Assembly (NCBI RefSeq): GCF_900155525.1
Contig: NZ_LT706943.1
Location: 117,115 to 181,114, forward strand
Length of the DNA: 64,000 nt
Direction: 5' to 3'
Source of the DNA: Mailhella massiliensis
GTDB lineage: Bacteria > Desulfobacterota > Desulfovibrionia > Desulfovibrionales > Desulfovibrionaceae
Positions 1 through 8,530 of the stretch are shown piece by piece. The position numbers and the translations under genes were made by a program. The notes beneath the pieces are model-generated. The model had not been told where the DNA came from. It saw only the letters and a list, made by a program, of their open reading frames with translations, and ran no database searches. The first letter of the stretch is position 1. Each line of letters opens with the position of its first letter.

Positions 1-312
1 GACTACAAAGGCGCTGCTGTCCTGCTTGATACTCTGCCGCAGGCCGGGGAGCTTCTGGCGGATAGAGGCTATGATGCCGACTGGTTTCGTCATGCCTTGT
101 CCCGTAAAGGAATCACGCCGTGTATTCCTGGCAGACACAGCCGGAAAACTCCGGTGGTCTATGACAAGGAGGTTTATAAGCAGCGGCACAAGATAGAAAT
201 CATGTTCGGCCGACTCAAGGATTGGCGCAGAATAGCCACGCGTTATGACCGTTGTGCCCACACGTTCTTTTCGGCCATTTGTCTCGCTGCCATTGTCATC
301 TTTTATATTTAA
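1..312 (+). mobile_element. IS5-family transposase, C-terminal fragment (5' end outside window)
   Basis: The frame is open from the first base and ends in TAA after about 103 codons. It carries the distal half of a DDE transposase: DRGYDADWFR around codon 21-30 (a catalytic Asp region) and YKQRHKIEIMFGRLKDWRR around codon 57-75 (the catalytic Glu with the downstream Arg/Lys signature of the IS5 group, DDE_Tnp_1). Its role would be cut-and-paste transposition of the insertion sequence. The N-terminal half lies outside the window, so it cannot be said whether the element is intact. The bases just after the stop (from about 313) would be expected to hold the right terminal inverted repeat, but without the left end this cannot be checked. 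The catalytic residues visible here look undamaged. Confidence 0.85.
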
Positions 313-1673
313 TGAGTCCTGAACCTAGTCATGCCCGTTGGAACTGCAAGTATTTCATTGTTGTTTTCACCGAATTCCCGGTGCGGGCGAATATGCGGCA
401 GGCACCGCAGAGTCACAGGAGACACGCTGAGAAAACTGTGTGACTCCAAAGGGATAGAGGCCGGGGAAGCAAAGGCGGGGGGAATCATATTCCTATGAGC
501 GTCAGGATTCCGCGGAAGTACAGCGCGGAGCAGCTCATGGGAATTGGAAAAAACATCCCTGATGTTCTTCGGGCAGTTCCCCTATCTGCGCCATGAGTTC
601 GGGAATCGACATTGCTGTGCACCGGTTGCGTTGCCGGTACGGTGGGAGTGGGGGAAGCGACCATCGTCAGGGAAGTGCGGGAACAGGAAGAGAGGGACAG
701 AATAACCGGCCGGGACCGTCTGTCAGGCCCCGGCAGGCAGGAAACAGGCATTCGACTGGAGTCGAATCAGGGTCGTCTTAGGAGGGCAGTCGGGGAGAGT
801 TCCCTGAAGGGGCGGTCCTGAATTTTGAAAAGAGAACGGAGCGCTTGATAAAGAGATGTTGAGAAAGCGTCGCCCGGGCTTCCGTACGCAGGGGAAACGA
901 TGCCGTGTGGGAAGGCATGGCGGCGAGGTGCCGAAAAGCCGGGACAACCGTAATACGGATGGCCCGGTCAGTCCTATTCGGGCTGTTCCTTCCTCGCGCC
1001 TTAAGGACGCCGGACGGAACTTTTCAGGTCGACGCTCTTTCTTCTTTCAAGTCACTATTTGACGCGCAGCCTGCGCCTTAAGGTCTTTCTCCGCTTCCGG
1101 TGGAACGGTTCGCATATTCCCTGCAGGTTCTCTTATCGAACATGATATCTTCTCCATCCTGTTCCCGTATATCTTTTCTGATTGTCCCTTTGTTCAAGCC
1201 AGTCGTGCCGACAATATCCAACACTCAAGAATTTTTATTGTCATCCTTGTATTTCCATTGGGAAAATCTATCAAAAATCATCAGGGAGCTTTCACCCTTT
1301 GTATAACCCATAGCTGACGACGCATACTTCGGCGATATCATTACAATCTTATGTACATGATCCGGCATCATACTTCCCTCACTTGTTTCAATTTCCTTAT
1401 AGCTGCAAATCTGCCGAATTATTTTTCCTGTTTTTCACGGTATTGCCCATAAATCATTTTTTTTCTCTGCTTCGGAGTGAAGACCATATGGTGTTTACAC
1501 AGCTTTTCGCATGTGCCAGATGTGGTTTCTTCGCCATGAAAAATACCTTTTCGATGGGGAGGCGAGTCTGAACAACGCCGTCTTATCGAAAAGGTATTTC
1601 GTATATATCACTGTTGGGGGTCCCGCCTGGCGGGGGGCTGTTTCGGTCGTTTTCGCTCCCACGGCTGAAGGCA
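313..1673. other. About 1.4 kb with no recognisable gene
   Basis: Only short open frames occur on either strand and none has a recognisable domain, a convincing ribosome site or the codon bias of neighbouring genes. The first part (about 440-1080) is GC-rich. The second (about 1090-1530) is clearly more AT-rich than the rest of the window. The stretch lies between an insertion-sequence end and the terminator of the sensor kinase gene, so decayed accessory DNA is a reasonable guess. The only structured element seen is a perfect 15-bp inverted repeat at 1541-1599. Confidence 0.6.
1541..1599. repeat. Perfect 15-bp inverted repeat, 29-nt spacer
   Basis: AAATACCTTTTCGAT at 1541-1555 is the exact reverse complement of 1585-1599. 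The arms are AT-rich and no U-tract follows, so this does not look like a standard intrinsic terminator. It could be a relic of a small mobile element end or a structured RNA. No gene is assignable on either side. Confidence 0.6.
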
Positions 1674-1726
1674 TAAAAACTGCGGGAAGCGCCTTGCTGC
1701 ATGTTGTGTCGCAAGGCGTTTCCCGC
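1674..1726 (-). terminator. Intrinsic terminator of the sensor kinase gene
   Basis: The arms 1682-1697 and 1711-1726 (core GCGGGAAGCGCCTTGC) pair over 16 positions with one G-U type mismatch. On the minus strand the stem is followed by a run of five T (1675-1679). It starts 6 bases beyond the kinase stop codon. Confidence 0.85.
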
Positions 1727-1731
1727 GTGTT

Positions 1732-3276
1732 CTACCAGGAGAGGGATATGAGGAACGAGCTGGGGGAGAACCCCGGTGCGTCTTTTCGTATGCCTTTTTC
1801 CAGCCGGAAACCGTGCAGGGCGGCGATACGCGTCATGATGGAGAGGCCGAGGCCGCTGCCCGTCTTTTCCTGTCCGGGAGGCCGGAAGAAGCGTTCCCCG
1901 AGGCGAGCGGCGTATTCTTCGGGCAGGGGGCGGCAGTCGTTCTGTACGACAAGCCTTTCGTGCTCCAGCGTTATGCGCACAAGGCCGCCGTCCGGCGTAT
2001 AGGATGCGGCGTTTTCCAGAATATTGCGCAGCAGCATGGAAAGAAGCGCGCTGTTGCCCTGTACGGAGGCGTTCAGCGTAGTGATGTTTGATTCCAGAAT
2101 GATGCCGCGTTCTTCCAGCTTCGACCGGTACTGGGGAAGCATTTCTTCCAGGAGCGCGGCCCAGTCGACGCGGGAACGGGGCATGGCGTCGCCGTTGCCG
2201 GAGAGGCTCTGAGCTTCCAGCCGGGAGAGGGCGAGTATCTGCTCCATGAGCCGGGCGCAGCGGTCTATGCCCTGACGGAGCAAGGCCAGCGATTCCCGCC
2301 TTGTTGCTTCATCAATACCGGGCCGGGCCGCCACCTGCGCCTGAATGCGAAGCCCCGCGAGGGGCGTACGCAGCTCATGCGCCGCATCGGAAATGAAGGC
2401 CCGTTCCCGTTGCAGCATACCTTCCGTCCGGGCGAAGAAGTCGTTCAGCGCTTCTGCCATGGGCAGTACTTCGGAGGGAAGGCGGCTTGTATCGAGCGGC
2501 GTGTTTTCCTCCGGTATGCGGGCATGAAGTGCGGCGGCCATATCGCGCAGGGGGGCAAGTTCCCGCGTGAGCAGAAGAAAGAGTCCGGCGAGCAGAACGG
2601 GAAGCAGAAGAAGCCAGGGCATGATCTGTTCTTCCAGCATTTCGAGAGCCATGTCCGTACGGTAGTCGAGCTCCTGCCCTACGGCGACGACATGGTGCCC
2701 GGTTACGGAATTCATCCATACGATACGCCATGTTTTGCCGTGCCCGAGAAGGGGCATGTCCACAAAACCGCGCCGTACGGCTTCAAAAGGGAATCTCTGC
2801 CCCGCTTCTCCGTGACTCATCAGCGTTTTTCCGTCCGGGGAATATACGGCGAGGCTGATGGCCTCCTCTTCCACCTCGCCGAAGGCGTGCTTGTCCACGC
2901 CGGGAAGCATTTCCTTCATTTTCGGCATGTCGGAACCGGAGAAGGAAAGATCGGCCGTGGCGAGCAGCCGGGCTACAAGCATCTGCCGGGAGTCGAAGAA
3001 TTCGTCGATGTATTCACGGCAGGCCAGCCAGGCGAAAAGCGCGGCCGCCGCCCATGCCGTAACCATGAACAGGGAAAAGAAGACGCTCAGGCGCAGCCGG
3101 AGGCTTCGCTTGCTTGCAGGCAGGGCAAGAAAGCGATGCCACAGCGTACGGACCCGGTGAAGGAGCGGGAGAATCATGCCGGGAGCGGCGTCGTACGCCC
3201 GCACGGCCGCGCGGCGGAGCCATGCTCCTGCCGGGAGGAAGATGCTTTTCAGGGCGGAGAGGTCGGGCTTTTTCAT
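1732..3276 (-). CDS. Two-component sensor histidine kinase (QseC/PmrB-like)
   Basis: This is an inner-membrane histidine kinase of 514 aa. A first membrane segment lies near residues 62-87, a periplasmic sensor region of about 130 residues follows, and a second membrane segment lies near 218-240. HAMP-like linker sequence leads into the HisKA H-box (SDAAHELRTPLAG, phospho-His about residue 300). The ATPase N box is NILENAASYTPDGG and the G box EKTGSGLGLSIM. The ATG at 3276 was chosen because AAGGA lies 5 nt upstream; an in-frame ATG at 3282 overlaps that site. The gene follows the OmpR-type regulator and a ygiW-like gene, as in enteric ygiW-qseBC, so it probably phosphorylates that regulator. 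The signal sensed is unknown. A 284-nt gap separates it from the regulator, which is unusual for such a pair. Confidence 0.93.
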   Translation of the reverse strand: MKKPDLSALKSIFLPAGAWLRRAAVRAYDAAPGMILPLLHRVRTLWHRFLALPASKRSLRLRLSVFFSLFMVTAWAAAALFAWLACREYIDEFFDSRQMLVARLLATADLSFSGSDMPKMKEMLPGVDKHAFGEVEEEAISLAVYSPDGKTLMSHGEAGQRFPFEAVRRGFVDMPLLGHGKTWRIVWMNSVTGHHVVAVGQELDYRTDMALEMLEEQIMPWLLLLPVLLAGLFLLLTRELAPLRDMAAALHARIPEENTPLDTSRLPSEVLPMAEALNDFFARTEGMLQRERAFISDAAHELRTPLAGLRIQAQVAARPGIDEATRRESLALLRQGIDRCARLMEQILALSRLEAQSLSGNGDAMPRSRVDWAALLEEMLPQYRSKLEERGIILESNITTLNASVQGNSALLSMLLRNILENAASYTPDGGLVRITLEHERLVVQNDCRPLPEEYAARLGERFFRPPGQEKTGSGLGLSIMTRIAALHGFRLEKGIRKDAPGFSPSSFLISLSW

Positions 3277-3560
3277 AAGCATCCTTGGCAAGGAGAAGGG
3301 GGGACGGAGATTTCCGTTGCCGCCTCATGGAGGCGATGCGGAAACGGTCTGCAACGCTCCGGCGCAGGCGGCCGCGCGGCGTTTCCGCTGTTTCTGTTTT
3401 CCGTGCCTCTGCACGGGCGAGGCATCCGCGGCCATGCGTTCCGGCATGATGCAGCCCGTTCAGGCGTCTGCCGCATAACGGGCGCGGAAGAAGCAAAAGC
3501 CCCGGGCGATTGCGGCGGACAGGACTCCTTGTCCGCTTCCGGCAAAAGGCCGGCGGCTCT

Positions 3561-4220
3561 TCAGGCATCTCCCAGCGTATAGCCTACGGAATGCACGGTC
3601 TTGATGAAGTCCGTTCCCAGTTTTCGGCGTATGCGGTGCACCAGCACTTCCACGGAGTTGCTGCTTACCTCTTCGCCCCAGGGATAGATTTTTTCCTCGA
3701 TGGCGCTTTTGGAAAGCACGCTCTGCCGGTTGAGAAGCAGAAGTTCCACCAGCATGACTTCCTTCTGCCCCAGGGCCACGGGTCTGCCGTCCTGGGAAAC
3801 CGTTCTGGTGAGGGGATCGAAGCTGACGGAGCCGTGGGAAAGGCTGTGGGAGGATACGCCGTGCCTTCTCCTCACAAGAGCGCGCAGTCGGGCCGCCACC
3901 TCGTCCAGATCGAAGGGTTTGCCGAGATAGTCGTCGGCCCCGAGGTTCAGTCCTTCCACGCGCTGGCTTATGGCATCCCTTGCGGTAAGAATGAGCACCG
4001 GCACGTCGGAGCCTCTGGCACGCCATGCGCGCAGGATGTCCAGCCCGTCCATGCCGGGCAGGCCGAGATCGAGAACGGCCGCGTCGTACGTTGCCGAGAA
4101 AAGGGCCTCCATGCCCAGAGTCCCTTCCTTGAACCAGTCTGTGGCAAAGCCCAGGGCGGTAAGGCCCGCCCTGAGCCCGTTGCCTATGAGAGCATCGTCT
4201 TCAACAAGAAGCACACGCAT
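3561..4220 (-). CDS. OmpR/PhoB-family response regulator (QseB/PmrA-like)
   Basis: The 219-aa protein is a full-length regulator. The receiver domain covers about residues 1-115, with the acidic pocket VEDD at 7-9, phospho-acceptor Asp51 in VLDLGLPG, the conserved Thr in LILTARD and the Lys in YLGKPF. The C-terminal winged-helix DNA-binding domain covers about 125-217, ending in the typical VHRIRRKLG...TVHSVGYTL recognition and wing region. It is expected to bind DNA when phosphorylated by the kinase encoded downstream (1732-3276). It lies 48 nt after the ygiW-like gene on the same strand, so all three may be co-transcribed. Target genes cannot be deduced; autoregulation of the ygiW-like gene is likely by analogy with qseBC. 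Confidence 0.95.
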   Translation of the reverse strand: MRVLLVEDDALIGNGLRAGLTALGFATDWFKEGTLGMEALFSATYDAAVLDLGLPGMDGLDILRAWRARGSDVPVLILTARDAISQRVEGLNLGADDYLGKPFDLDEVAARLRALVRRRHGVSSHSLSHGSVSFDPLTRTVSQDGRPVALGQKEVMLVELLLLNRQSVLSKSAIEEKIYPWGEEVSSNSVEVLVHRIRRKLGTDFIKTVHSVGYTLGDA

Positions 4221-4268
4221 GTTTTCGCCCCGCAGGCACAGTCCCGCCCGGGGCGGGGCATGGCCGGG

Positions 4269-4727
4269 TTATCTTTTGATGAGCCGGTCCACGTCGATGT
4301 CCAGCTTGTTCCAGTCCTTGTCCACTTCTCCGTAGATTTCCACAAGATCGTTGGGGCCTACGGTCTGGCCCTGCCAGCGCTTGTGGTCGATATCCACGTT
4401 GACGGTACCGGTATCGTCCTTGAACAGGTAGTGCTCTCCGCCGAGATGCTGGACGATGTAGCCTCTGAGGGTGACGTGGGTGTCGTCGCGCATATTTTTG
4501 GCCTGTTCCACCGTGGTCACCGAGGGGCCGGGGCCGGTATAGCCGCCAGCGTGGACGGGAGCATTGTTCTGGATGTAGCCTCCGCCGCCGTTGTTGGCAA
4601 GGGCGTTCGCCGCCCCCAGAGTGAGCAGAAGGGCGAGGGAAGCCGTGAGGGCCGCGGGAACAAGGGAGAATCTGCGGGAAGGACGGGTGACGGGAGAGAG
4701 ACGGCTGATTTCGATGTTATGAGTCAT
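4269..4727 (-). CDS. YgiW/YdeI-family periplasmic OB-fold (BOF) stress protein
   Basis: The 152-aa protein has an N-terminal hydrophobic segment (about residues 25-45, ending in ANALA) that looks like a signal peptide. A Gly/Asn-rich linker and one bacterial OB-fold domain of the YgiW/YdeI (BOF) family follow: VTLRGYIVQHLGGEHYLFKDDTG, then VDIDHKRWQG and VEIYGEVDKDW, ending in DVDRLIK. Family members are small periplasmic proteins linked to stress tolerance and two-component signalling. The ATG at 4727 was chosen over 4739 because GGAGG lies 5 nt before it. The order ygiW-regulator-kinase matches the enteric ygiW-qseBC cluster. The ligand, if any, is unknown. Confidence 0.9.
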   Translation of the reverse strand: MTHNIEISRLSPVTRPSRRFSLVPAALTASLALLLTLGAANALANNGGGGYIQNNAPVHAGGYTGPGPSVTTVEQAKNMRDDTHVTLRGYIVQHLGGEHYLFKDDTGTVNVDIDHKRWQGQTVGPNDLVEIYGEVDKDWNKLDIDVDRLIKR

Positions 4728-5340
4728 GGTTGCCTCCATAGGGCTGAGGTGTTTTCGTTTTCCGGGAAAAGCCCGGAGCGGGGGACGCGTTCATGGGGAG
4801 CGTCTGCTCCCGGAAGAGAGGAGCTTTGCTTCTCTCTTCCTGTGAGGTCAGTTAACTACGCCGAGCTTACGCCTTCCTTACATGCGGAAAGTTTTTTCTG
4901 AGAATTTTCCCGTGAGTCTGATATTTCTGCTTCTGCCGTGGAAAGGCTGCGTAGGGCCGCCTTTCATCAGGCCGCGTTTTTTCTTTCGGCAGCAGCATAT
5001 CCGCCTGCCGGATGACGTGTTGTCGGAAACCATGTTTTCTTCCCTTGCGAAAAGGGAGTGCCTGCTGATTCGGTGAACGCAAATGGGGGAGAAAAAAGAC
5101 CGGCCCGGGGGTGACGGGCCGGTAAGGGCGGAGTGGAAAGGGCCGGGGAAAATGGCCCCCGCCCTGAGAGGGCGGCGAAGCGCGGCGTGCAGAGCTTCAC
5201 CGCCGCAGGTCATGGAGCCGGAAAAAACGACGCGCAGGGAATCCGGGCCGGGACGCGAGGCCGTACGGAGCCGGTTCGCTTTTTTCGTCGGCGTTACGGA
5301 GAGCCGTATCCTCGGAAAGCGGCTTCTGCGGCCAGCGTGT
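4728..5340. other. Intergenic region, no gene seen
   Basis: This 613-nt stretch lies upstream of the ygiW-like gene (divergent side) and downstream of the DUF364 gene. Short open frames exist but lack domains and ribosome sites. It holds the terminator at 5091-5123 and presumably the promoter of the ygiW-regulator-kinase operon. No clear -35/-10 pair was identified. Confidence 0.55.
5091..5123 (-). terminator. Intrinsic terminator downstream of the molybdate/tungstate operon
   Basis: The 9-bp arms ACCGGCCCG (5099-5107) and CGGGCCGGT (5115-5123) form a GC-rich stem. On the minus strand it is followed by TCTTTTTTC (5091-5098). It lies about 220 nt beyond the last gene of the operon. Confidence 0.8.
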
Positions 5341-6084
5341 TCAGCCCGCCATGGGACAGAAGCGGGGAAGGCCGAAAATGCGGGCCGCGGCTGCGCCGGA
5401 AATGCCGAAGAAGAGTACGGGCCGGCCGATGTCCACAAAGTTGACGAAGGTGCCGTTGCAGAGCGTGCTGCCCGTGCAGAGCACAAGGTCGGGCCATTCC
5501 AGCACGGCGTCGCGGTAGCTTTTCTCTCCGTGCTCTATGGTGATGCCGGAACGGATGCTGCCCACGAACTGCGGATTCATGTCCAGCACACGCAGGGAAA
5601 ATTCCTGAGAGAGGCGGGCGGTGAGAGCGGGCTGATAGCCTGCCAGCGTGATGCGGGGATGATGGAAATGCCCGCGTATATAGGCGGCGCAGGCCTCGGC
5701 GCAGGCTTCCAGTTCGTTGTTGCGGCAATGGACGGTGCGGTCGATATCGCCGGTGAAGCGCATGACGGCGTTGAGCGTGGCGACAAGAAGTCCCCTGCTG
5801 TGGGGGTCGTTTTCCGGGTCGAGCGCCAGAATTTCCGCAAGCGTGCCGCTGAAGTCGGCGGGGGCGTCGGTAAAGGCCTGCCCCAGAGCTTCGCCGAAGC
5901 GGGCCTGAAGCATGATTTCCTTGCCCGCGAGGATAGGATAATCCTTACGCACGGTGTTGCCGATGGCCTCTTCCGGGGAGAGACCGCGACTTTTCAGGAT
6001 AATGGGGCTTTCATCCAGATGATGCAGCCGCATCAGGTTTTCCAGTTCCTGCCTGAGACGACGGTACAGTTCCTGCGTGGTCAT
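5341..6084 (-). CDS. DUF4213/DUF364 protein (putative metal-chelation Rossmann-like domain)
   Basis: The 247-aa soluble protein has an N-terminal DUF4213-like enolase-N-type segment (about residues 1-95) and a C-terminal DUF364 domain (about 100-240). Recognisable stretches are YIRGHFHHPRITLAGYQPAL, VLCTGSTLCNGT and LFFGISGAAAARIFGLPRFCP. The family is described as putative heavy-metal chelation and often sits beside metal or molybdopterin-related genes; its biochemical role is not established. It is the last gene of the transporter operon and its start overlaps the ATPase stop by 4 nt (ATGA), so it is translationally coupled to molybdate/tungstate import. A role in handling the imported oxyanion or a metal-cofactor intermediate is an inference from context only. 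Confidence 0.85.
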   Translation of the reverse strand: MTTQELYRRLRQELENLMRLHHLDESPIILKSRGLSPEEAIGNTVRKDYPILAGKEIMLQARFGEALGQAFTDAPADFSGTLAEILALDPENDPHSRGLLVATLNAVMRFTGDIDRTVHCRNNELEACAEACAAYIRGHFHHPRITLAGYQPALTARLSQEFSLRVLDMNPQFVGSIRSGITIEHGEKSYRDAVLEWPDLVLCTGSTLCNGTFVNFVDIGRPVLFFGISGAAAARIFGLPRFCPMAG

Positions 6085-6800
6085 GCGTCCTCCAGTCCGA
6101 GAAAGGTATTGAGCTCGGCATCGCCGCTGCGGGTGAAAAGTTCCTGAGCCGAACGGATACAGAGCATCCTGCCTCGGGCCATGATGCCTATGCGCGAGGC
6201 CAGCAGTTGCGCCTCCCTGAAATCGTGGGTGACGAAGAGCACCGCGCAGTGGAACTTTTGGGGTATGCTCCCTATTTCTTCATACAGGCTTTTTCTTGTG
6301 GCCGGATCGAGGGAGGAAAAGGGTTCGTCGAGAAGGAGCAGGCGGGGATTCAGCACCAGCGCGCGGGCCAGCGCGACGCGTTGCTTTTCCCCGCCGCTCA
6401 GGGTTTGAGGATATTCCTCAAGAATATGGTCGATGGAGAGAAGGGAGGAGATTTCCCTTACCTTTTCTTCCTGCTCCGCGCGGCTTCTGCGGCGTACTCT
6501 GAGGCCGTAGGTGATGTTTTTTTCCACGGTCATGTGGGGAAAGAGCGCGTAATCCTGATAGACGAAGCCGATGCGTCGTTCCGTGAGGGGGATGTCCTGT
6601 ACGGGAGCGCCGTAGAGCAGCACCCGTCCTCTTTCCGGGGTGTAGAATCCTGCGGCCGATTCCAGCAGCAGCGTCTTGCCCGCGCCCGTACGGCCGAGCA
6701 CGGCGAATATTTCCCCTTCTTCCACGGAAAAGGAAATGTCGCGCATGTGCATGTTGCCTCGCGTGAGGCAGAAGGATTCGAAGGCGAGGGGAGTCGTCAC
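6081..6800 (-). CDS. ABC transporter ATP-binding protein (molybdate/tungstate type)
   Basis: This 239-aa ATPase powers the importer formed with the adjacent permease. The Walker A motif is GRTGAGKT, the Q-loop lies in GFVYQDYALFPHM, the ABC signature is LSGGEKQRVALARAL, Walker B is LLLLDEPFSSLD and the switch His is in VTHDFREA. It is shorter than E. coli ModC and lacks the C-terminal molybdate-binding MOP domain. It therefore resembles the WtpC/TupC or short ModC group. It overlaps the genes on both sides by 4 nt. Specificity for molybdate versus tungstate cannot be decided from this subunit. Confidence 0.93.
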   Translation of the reverse strand: MTTPLAFESFCLTRGNMHMRDISFSVEEGEIFAVLGRTGAGKTLLLESAAGFYTPERGRVLLYGAPVQDIPLTERRIGFVYQDYALFPHMTVEKNITYGLRVRRRSRAEQEEKVREISSLLSIDHILEEYPQTLSGGEKQRVALARALVLNPRLLLLDEPFSSLDPATRKSLYEEIGSIPQKFHCAVLFVTHDFREAQLLASRIGIMARGRMLCIRSAQELFTRSGDAELNTFLGLEDA

Positions 6801-7603
6801 CAGGCGCCGTCCTCCATGCGGCTTGCCGCACGGCGCTGCAGCAGGGTGGTCATGAGAAGCGCCGTGCCGGAAATGATGAGCAGAATGATGGCTGCGGCCA
6901 TGGCCATGCCGTTATCGCCGGTACTGATGTTGAGGTAGATGCTTGCGGGCAGGGTTTCCGTTTTCATGCGCGTGACGCCCACGAGCATGAGCGTGGCCCC
7001 GAATTCCCCTATGGCGCGAGACCATGTAAGGATGGCCGCCATGAGTATGGAATTGCGGCACAGAGGCAGCGTGATGGTGCAGAACCTCTGCCAGCGGGAA
7101 GCTCCCAGCGTGCCGGCGATGAATTCCAGCCTGCCGTCCATTTCCTCAAGCGCCGTGCGCATGAGCCGTATCACGAAGGGAATGTTGACGATCCACTGAG
7201 CCATGACGATGCCCGCAGGTTCGAAGATGACCCGTATGCCGAACGTCTTGAGAAGTCTTCCCGCCTCGGAGGAAAACATCATGAGCAGGCACAGACCGAG
7301 CACCAGATAGGGCAGGGAAAGGGGCAGTTCCAGCACCAGGCGGCAGAGGTTGCGCAGCGGCATACGGCATCGGGCCAGCGCGTAGGCGCAGGGAATGCCC
7401 ACCGCGAAGCACAGCAGGGTGGAAATGGTGGAGGTGACGAGGCTCAGCCGGATGGAGAAGAGCACTTCCTGCGAACGGAGCGCCCCGGGCAGAAAGGGCA
7501 GGCCTCCTATGATGATGGTGCACAGCGAGGCGGTGAGGAAAATCACCGTGACGAAGGCGACGCACAGGCTTGCGCCGTCGAAGAAAGACAGATTCCGTTT
7601 CAT
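6797..7603 (-). CDS. ABC transporter permease (molybdate/tungstate type, ModB/WtpB-like)
   Basis: The 268-aa integral membrane protein has about six hydrophobic segments, the first near residues 12-35. The cytoplasmic coupling loop carries the EAA-type motif GTLGASRWQRFCTITLP about 60 residues before the end of the membrane core, the site that contacts the ATPase. It is the binding-protein-dependent transport permease of the oxyanion importer. It begins 83 nt after the binding-protein gene and overlaps the ATPase gene by 4 nt. The 83-nt gap contains a small GC hairpin (around 7666-7681) without a good U-run, perhaps damping expression relative to the binding protein. Confidence 0.92.
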   Translation of the reverse strand: MKRNLSFFDGASLCVAFVTVIFLTASLCTIIIGGLPFLPGALRSQEVLFSIRLSLVTSTISTLLCFAVGIPCAYALARCRMPLRNLCRLVLELPLSLPYLVLGLCLLMMFSSEAGRLLKTFGIRVIFEPAGIVMAQWIVNIPFVIRLMRTALEEMDGRLEFIAGTLGASRWQRFCTITLPLCRNSILMAAILTWSRAIGEFGATLMLVGVTRMKTETLPASIYLNISTGDNGMAMAAAIILLIISGTALLMTTLLQRRAASRMEDGAW

Positions 7604-7686
7604 GGCGCGACCGGGGCGTCCGCATCATGCCCGGGCATTGCGGACGGAAAATGAGGGGGAGAAGGGCGCGCTGGGCGCCCCGTATG

Positions 7687-8424
7687 TCAGTTCAGCACCA
7701 CATAGCCGTGCTTTTCCCAGATGGCCTTTGCCTCGCCGGAAGAAAGGAAATCCAGAAAGAGCTTCTGCCCTTCGGGATTGGTGGAAACGGAGAGCGTGGC
7801 GGCGGGAATGGTCTTCACATAGGCGTCCATGGCGGGATCGGCGAGAATGTCCATGGCGGCCGTCACGTTTTCCTTCCACACGATGACGGCGTCGCATTCG
7901 CCCACGTTCAGCGCATTGAAGATGGAGGGCGCGGTCACGCCGCGGCTCACCACGTTGACCTTGCCCGTGAGGCCTGCGTCGGCAAGGGCCTTGTCCGCAA
8001 TCTTGCCTATGGGCGTGGCCTTGGCGTCGCCGAGCACCACGCGAAGATCGCTTCTGCCCAGATCACGGATGCCGGAAATCTTTTTGGGGTTGCCTTTGGC
8101 TACGGCCAGCACGGGAATGTGCTTTACGAGATCGCGCGTTGCGGCCACATATTTTTTCACGGGCCGGAGTTCTTCCGCCGCACCGGCGATGAAGAAGTCG
8201 CCTTCCTGCGCGGTATTGATCTGCGACTGTATCTGACCGGCGTTGGCGTAGGTCACTTCCATCGGGACCTGCGTCTTTTGGGTGAAGGCGGCGGCTATTT
8301 CGCCGAAGGGTCTGGTCATGCCCGCGCCGCAGTACACATGCAGGGCCTTTTCCGCCAGAGCGGAAGAAGGAATCATGAAAGCCAGGGCCGCTGCAACACA
8401 AAGGAAGAGGGGAAATCTTTTCAT
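7687..8424 (-). CDS. modA: Molybdate/tungstate ABC transporter substrate-binding protein
   Basis: The 245-aa periplasmic protein starts with a clear signal peptide (MKRFPLFLCVAAALAFM, cleavage after SALA near residue 24). The mature part is a type II periplasmic binding protein of the ModA family: LHVYCGAGMTRPFGEIAAAF, then AGQIQSQINTAQEGDFFIAG, then ECDAVIVWKENVTAA. A longer frame reaches upstream into the leader, but the ATG at 8424 has GGAGA 5-6 nt upstream and the signal peptide directly after it. It captures molybdate or tungstate for the permease and ATPase encoded next. The 5' leader contains a Moco/Tuco-type riboswitch, so expression is probably repressed when the cofactor is abundant. 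Molybdate versus tungstate preference is not resolved. Confidence 0.9.
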   Translation of the reverse strand: MKRFPLFLCVAAALAFMIPSSALAEKALHVYCGAGMTRPFGEIAAAFTQKTQVPMEVTYANAGQIQSQINTAQEGDFFIAGAAEELRPVKKYVAATRDLVKHIPVLAVAKGNPKKISGIRDLGRSDLRVVLGDAKATPIGKIADKALADAGLTGKVNVVSRGVTAPSIFNALNVGECDAVIVWKENVTAAMDILADPAMDAYVKTIPAATLSVSTNPEGQKLFLDFLSSGEAKAIWEKHGYVVLN

Positions 8425-8530
8425 GGGATTCTCCACGCCGCGCACATGCGCGATTCCGGTGTTGCTCACAGACGAAAACAACGGAACCAGAATACCGGCA
8501 TGATGCGGGCATGGTTCAAGGCAGCGTTTT
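8425..8530 (-). promoter_or_regulatory. Putative expression platform of the modA riboswitch (terminator/antiterminator)
   Basis: In the transcript, GAACCAUGCC (from 8517 down to 8508) can pair with UGGUUC (8489-8484) plus GGUA inside it, leaving a small UUC bulge. A U-rich stretch GUUGUUUUCGUC follows, giving a terminator-like hairpin. The same left arm overlaps CCAUGCCCG (8514-8506), which is exactly complementary to CGGGCAUGG (8543-8535), the 3' arm of the aptamer closing stem. Aptamer closure and this antiterminator pairing are therefore mutually exclusive. The pairings are read from the sequence; the regulatory outcome is inferred. Confidence 0.55.
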
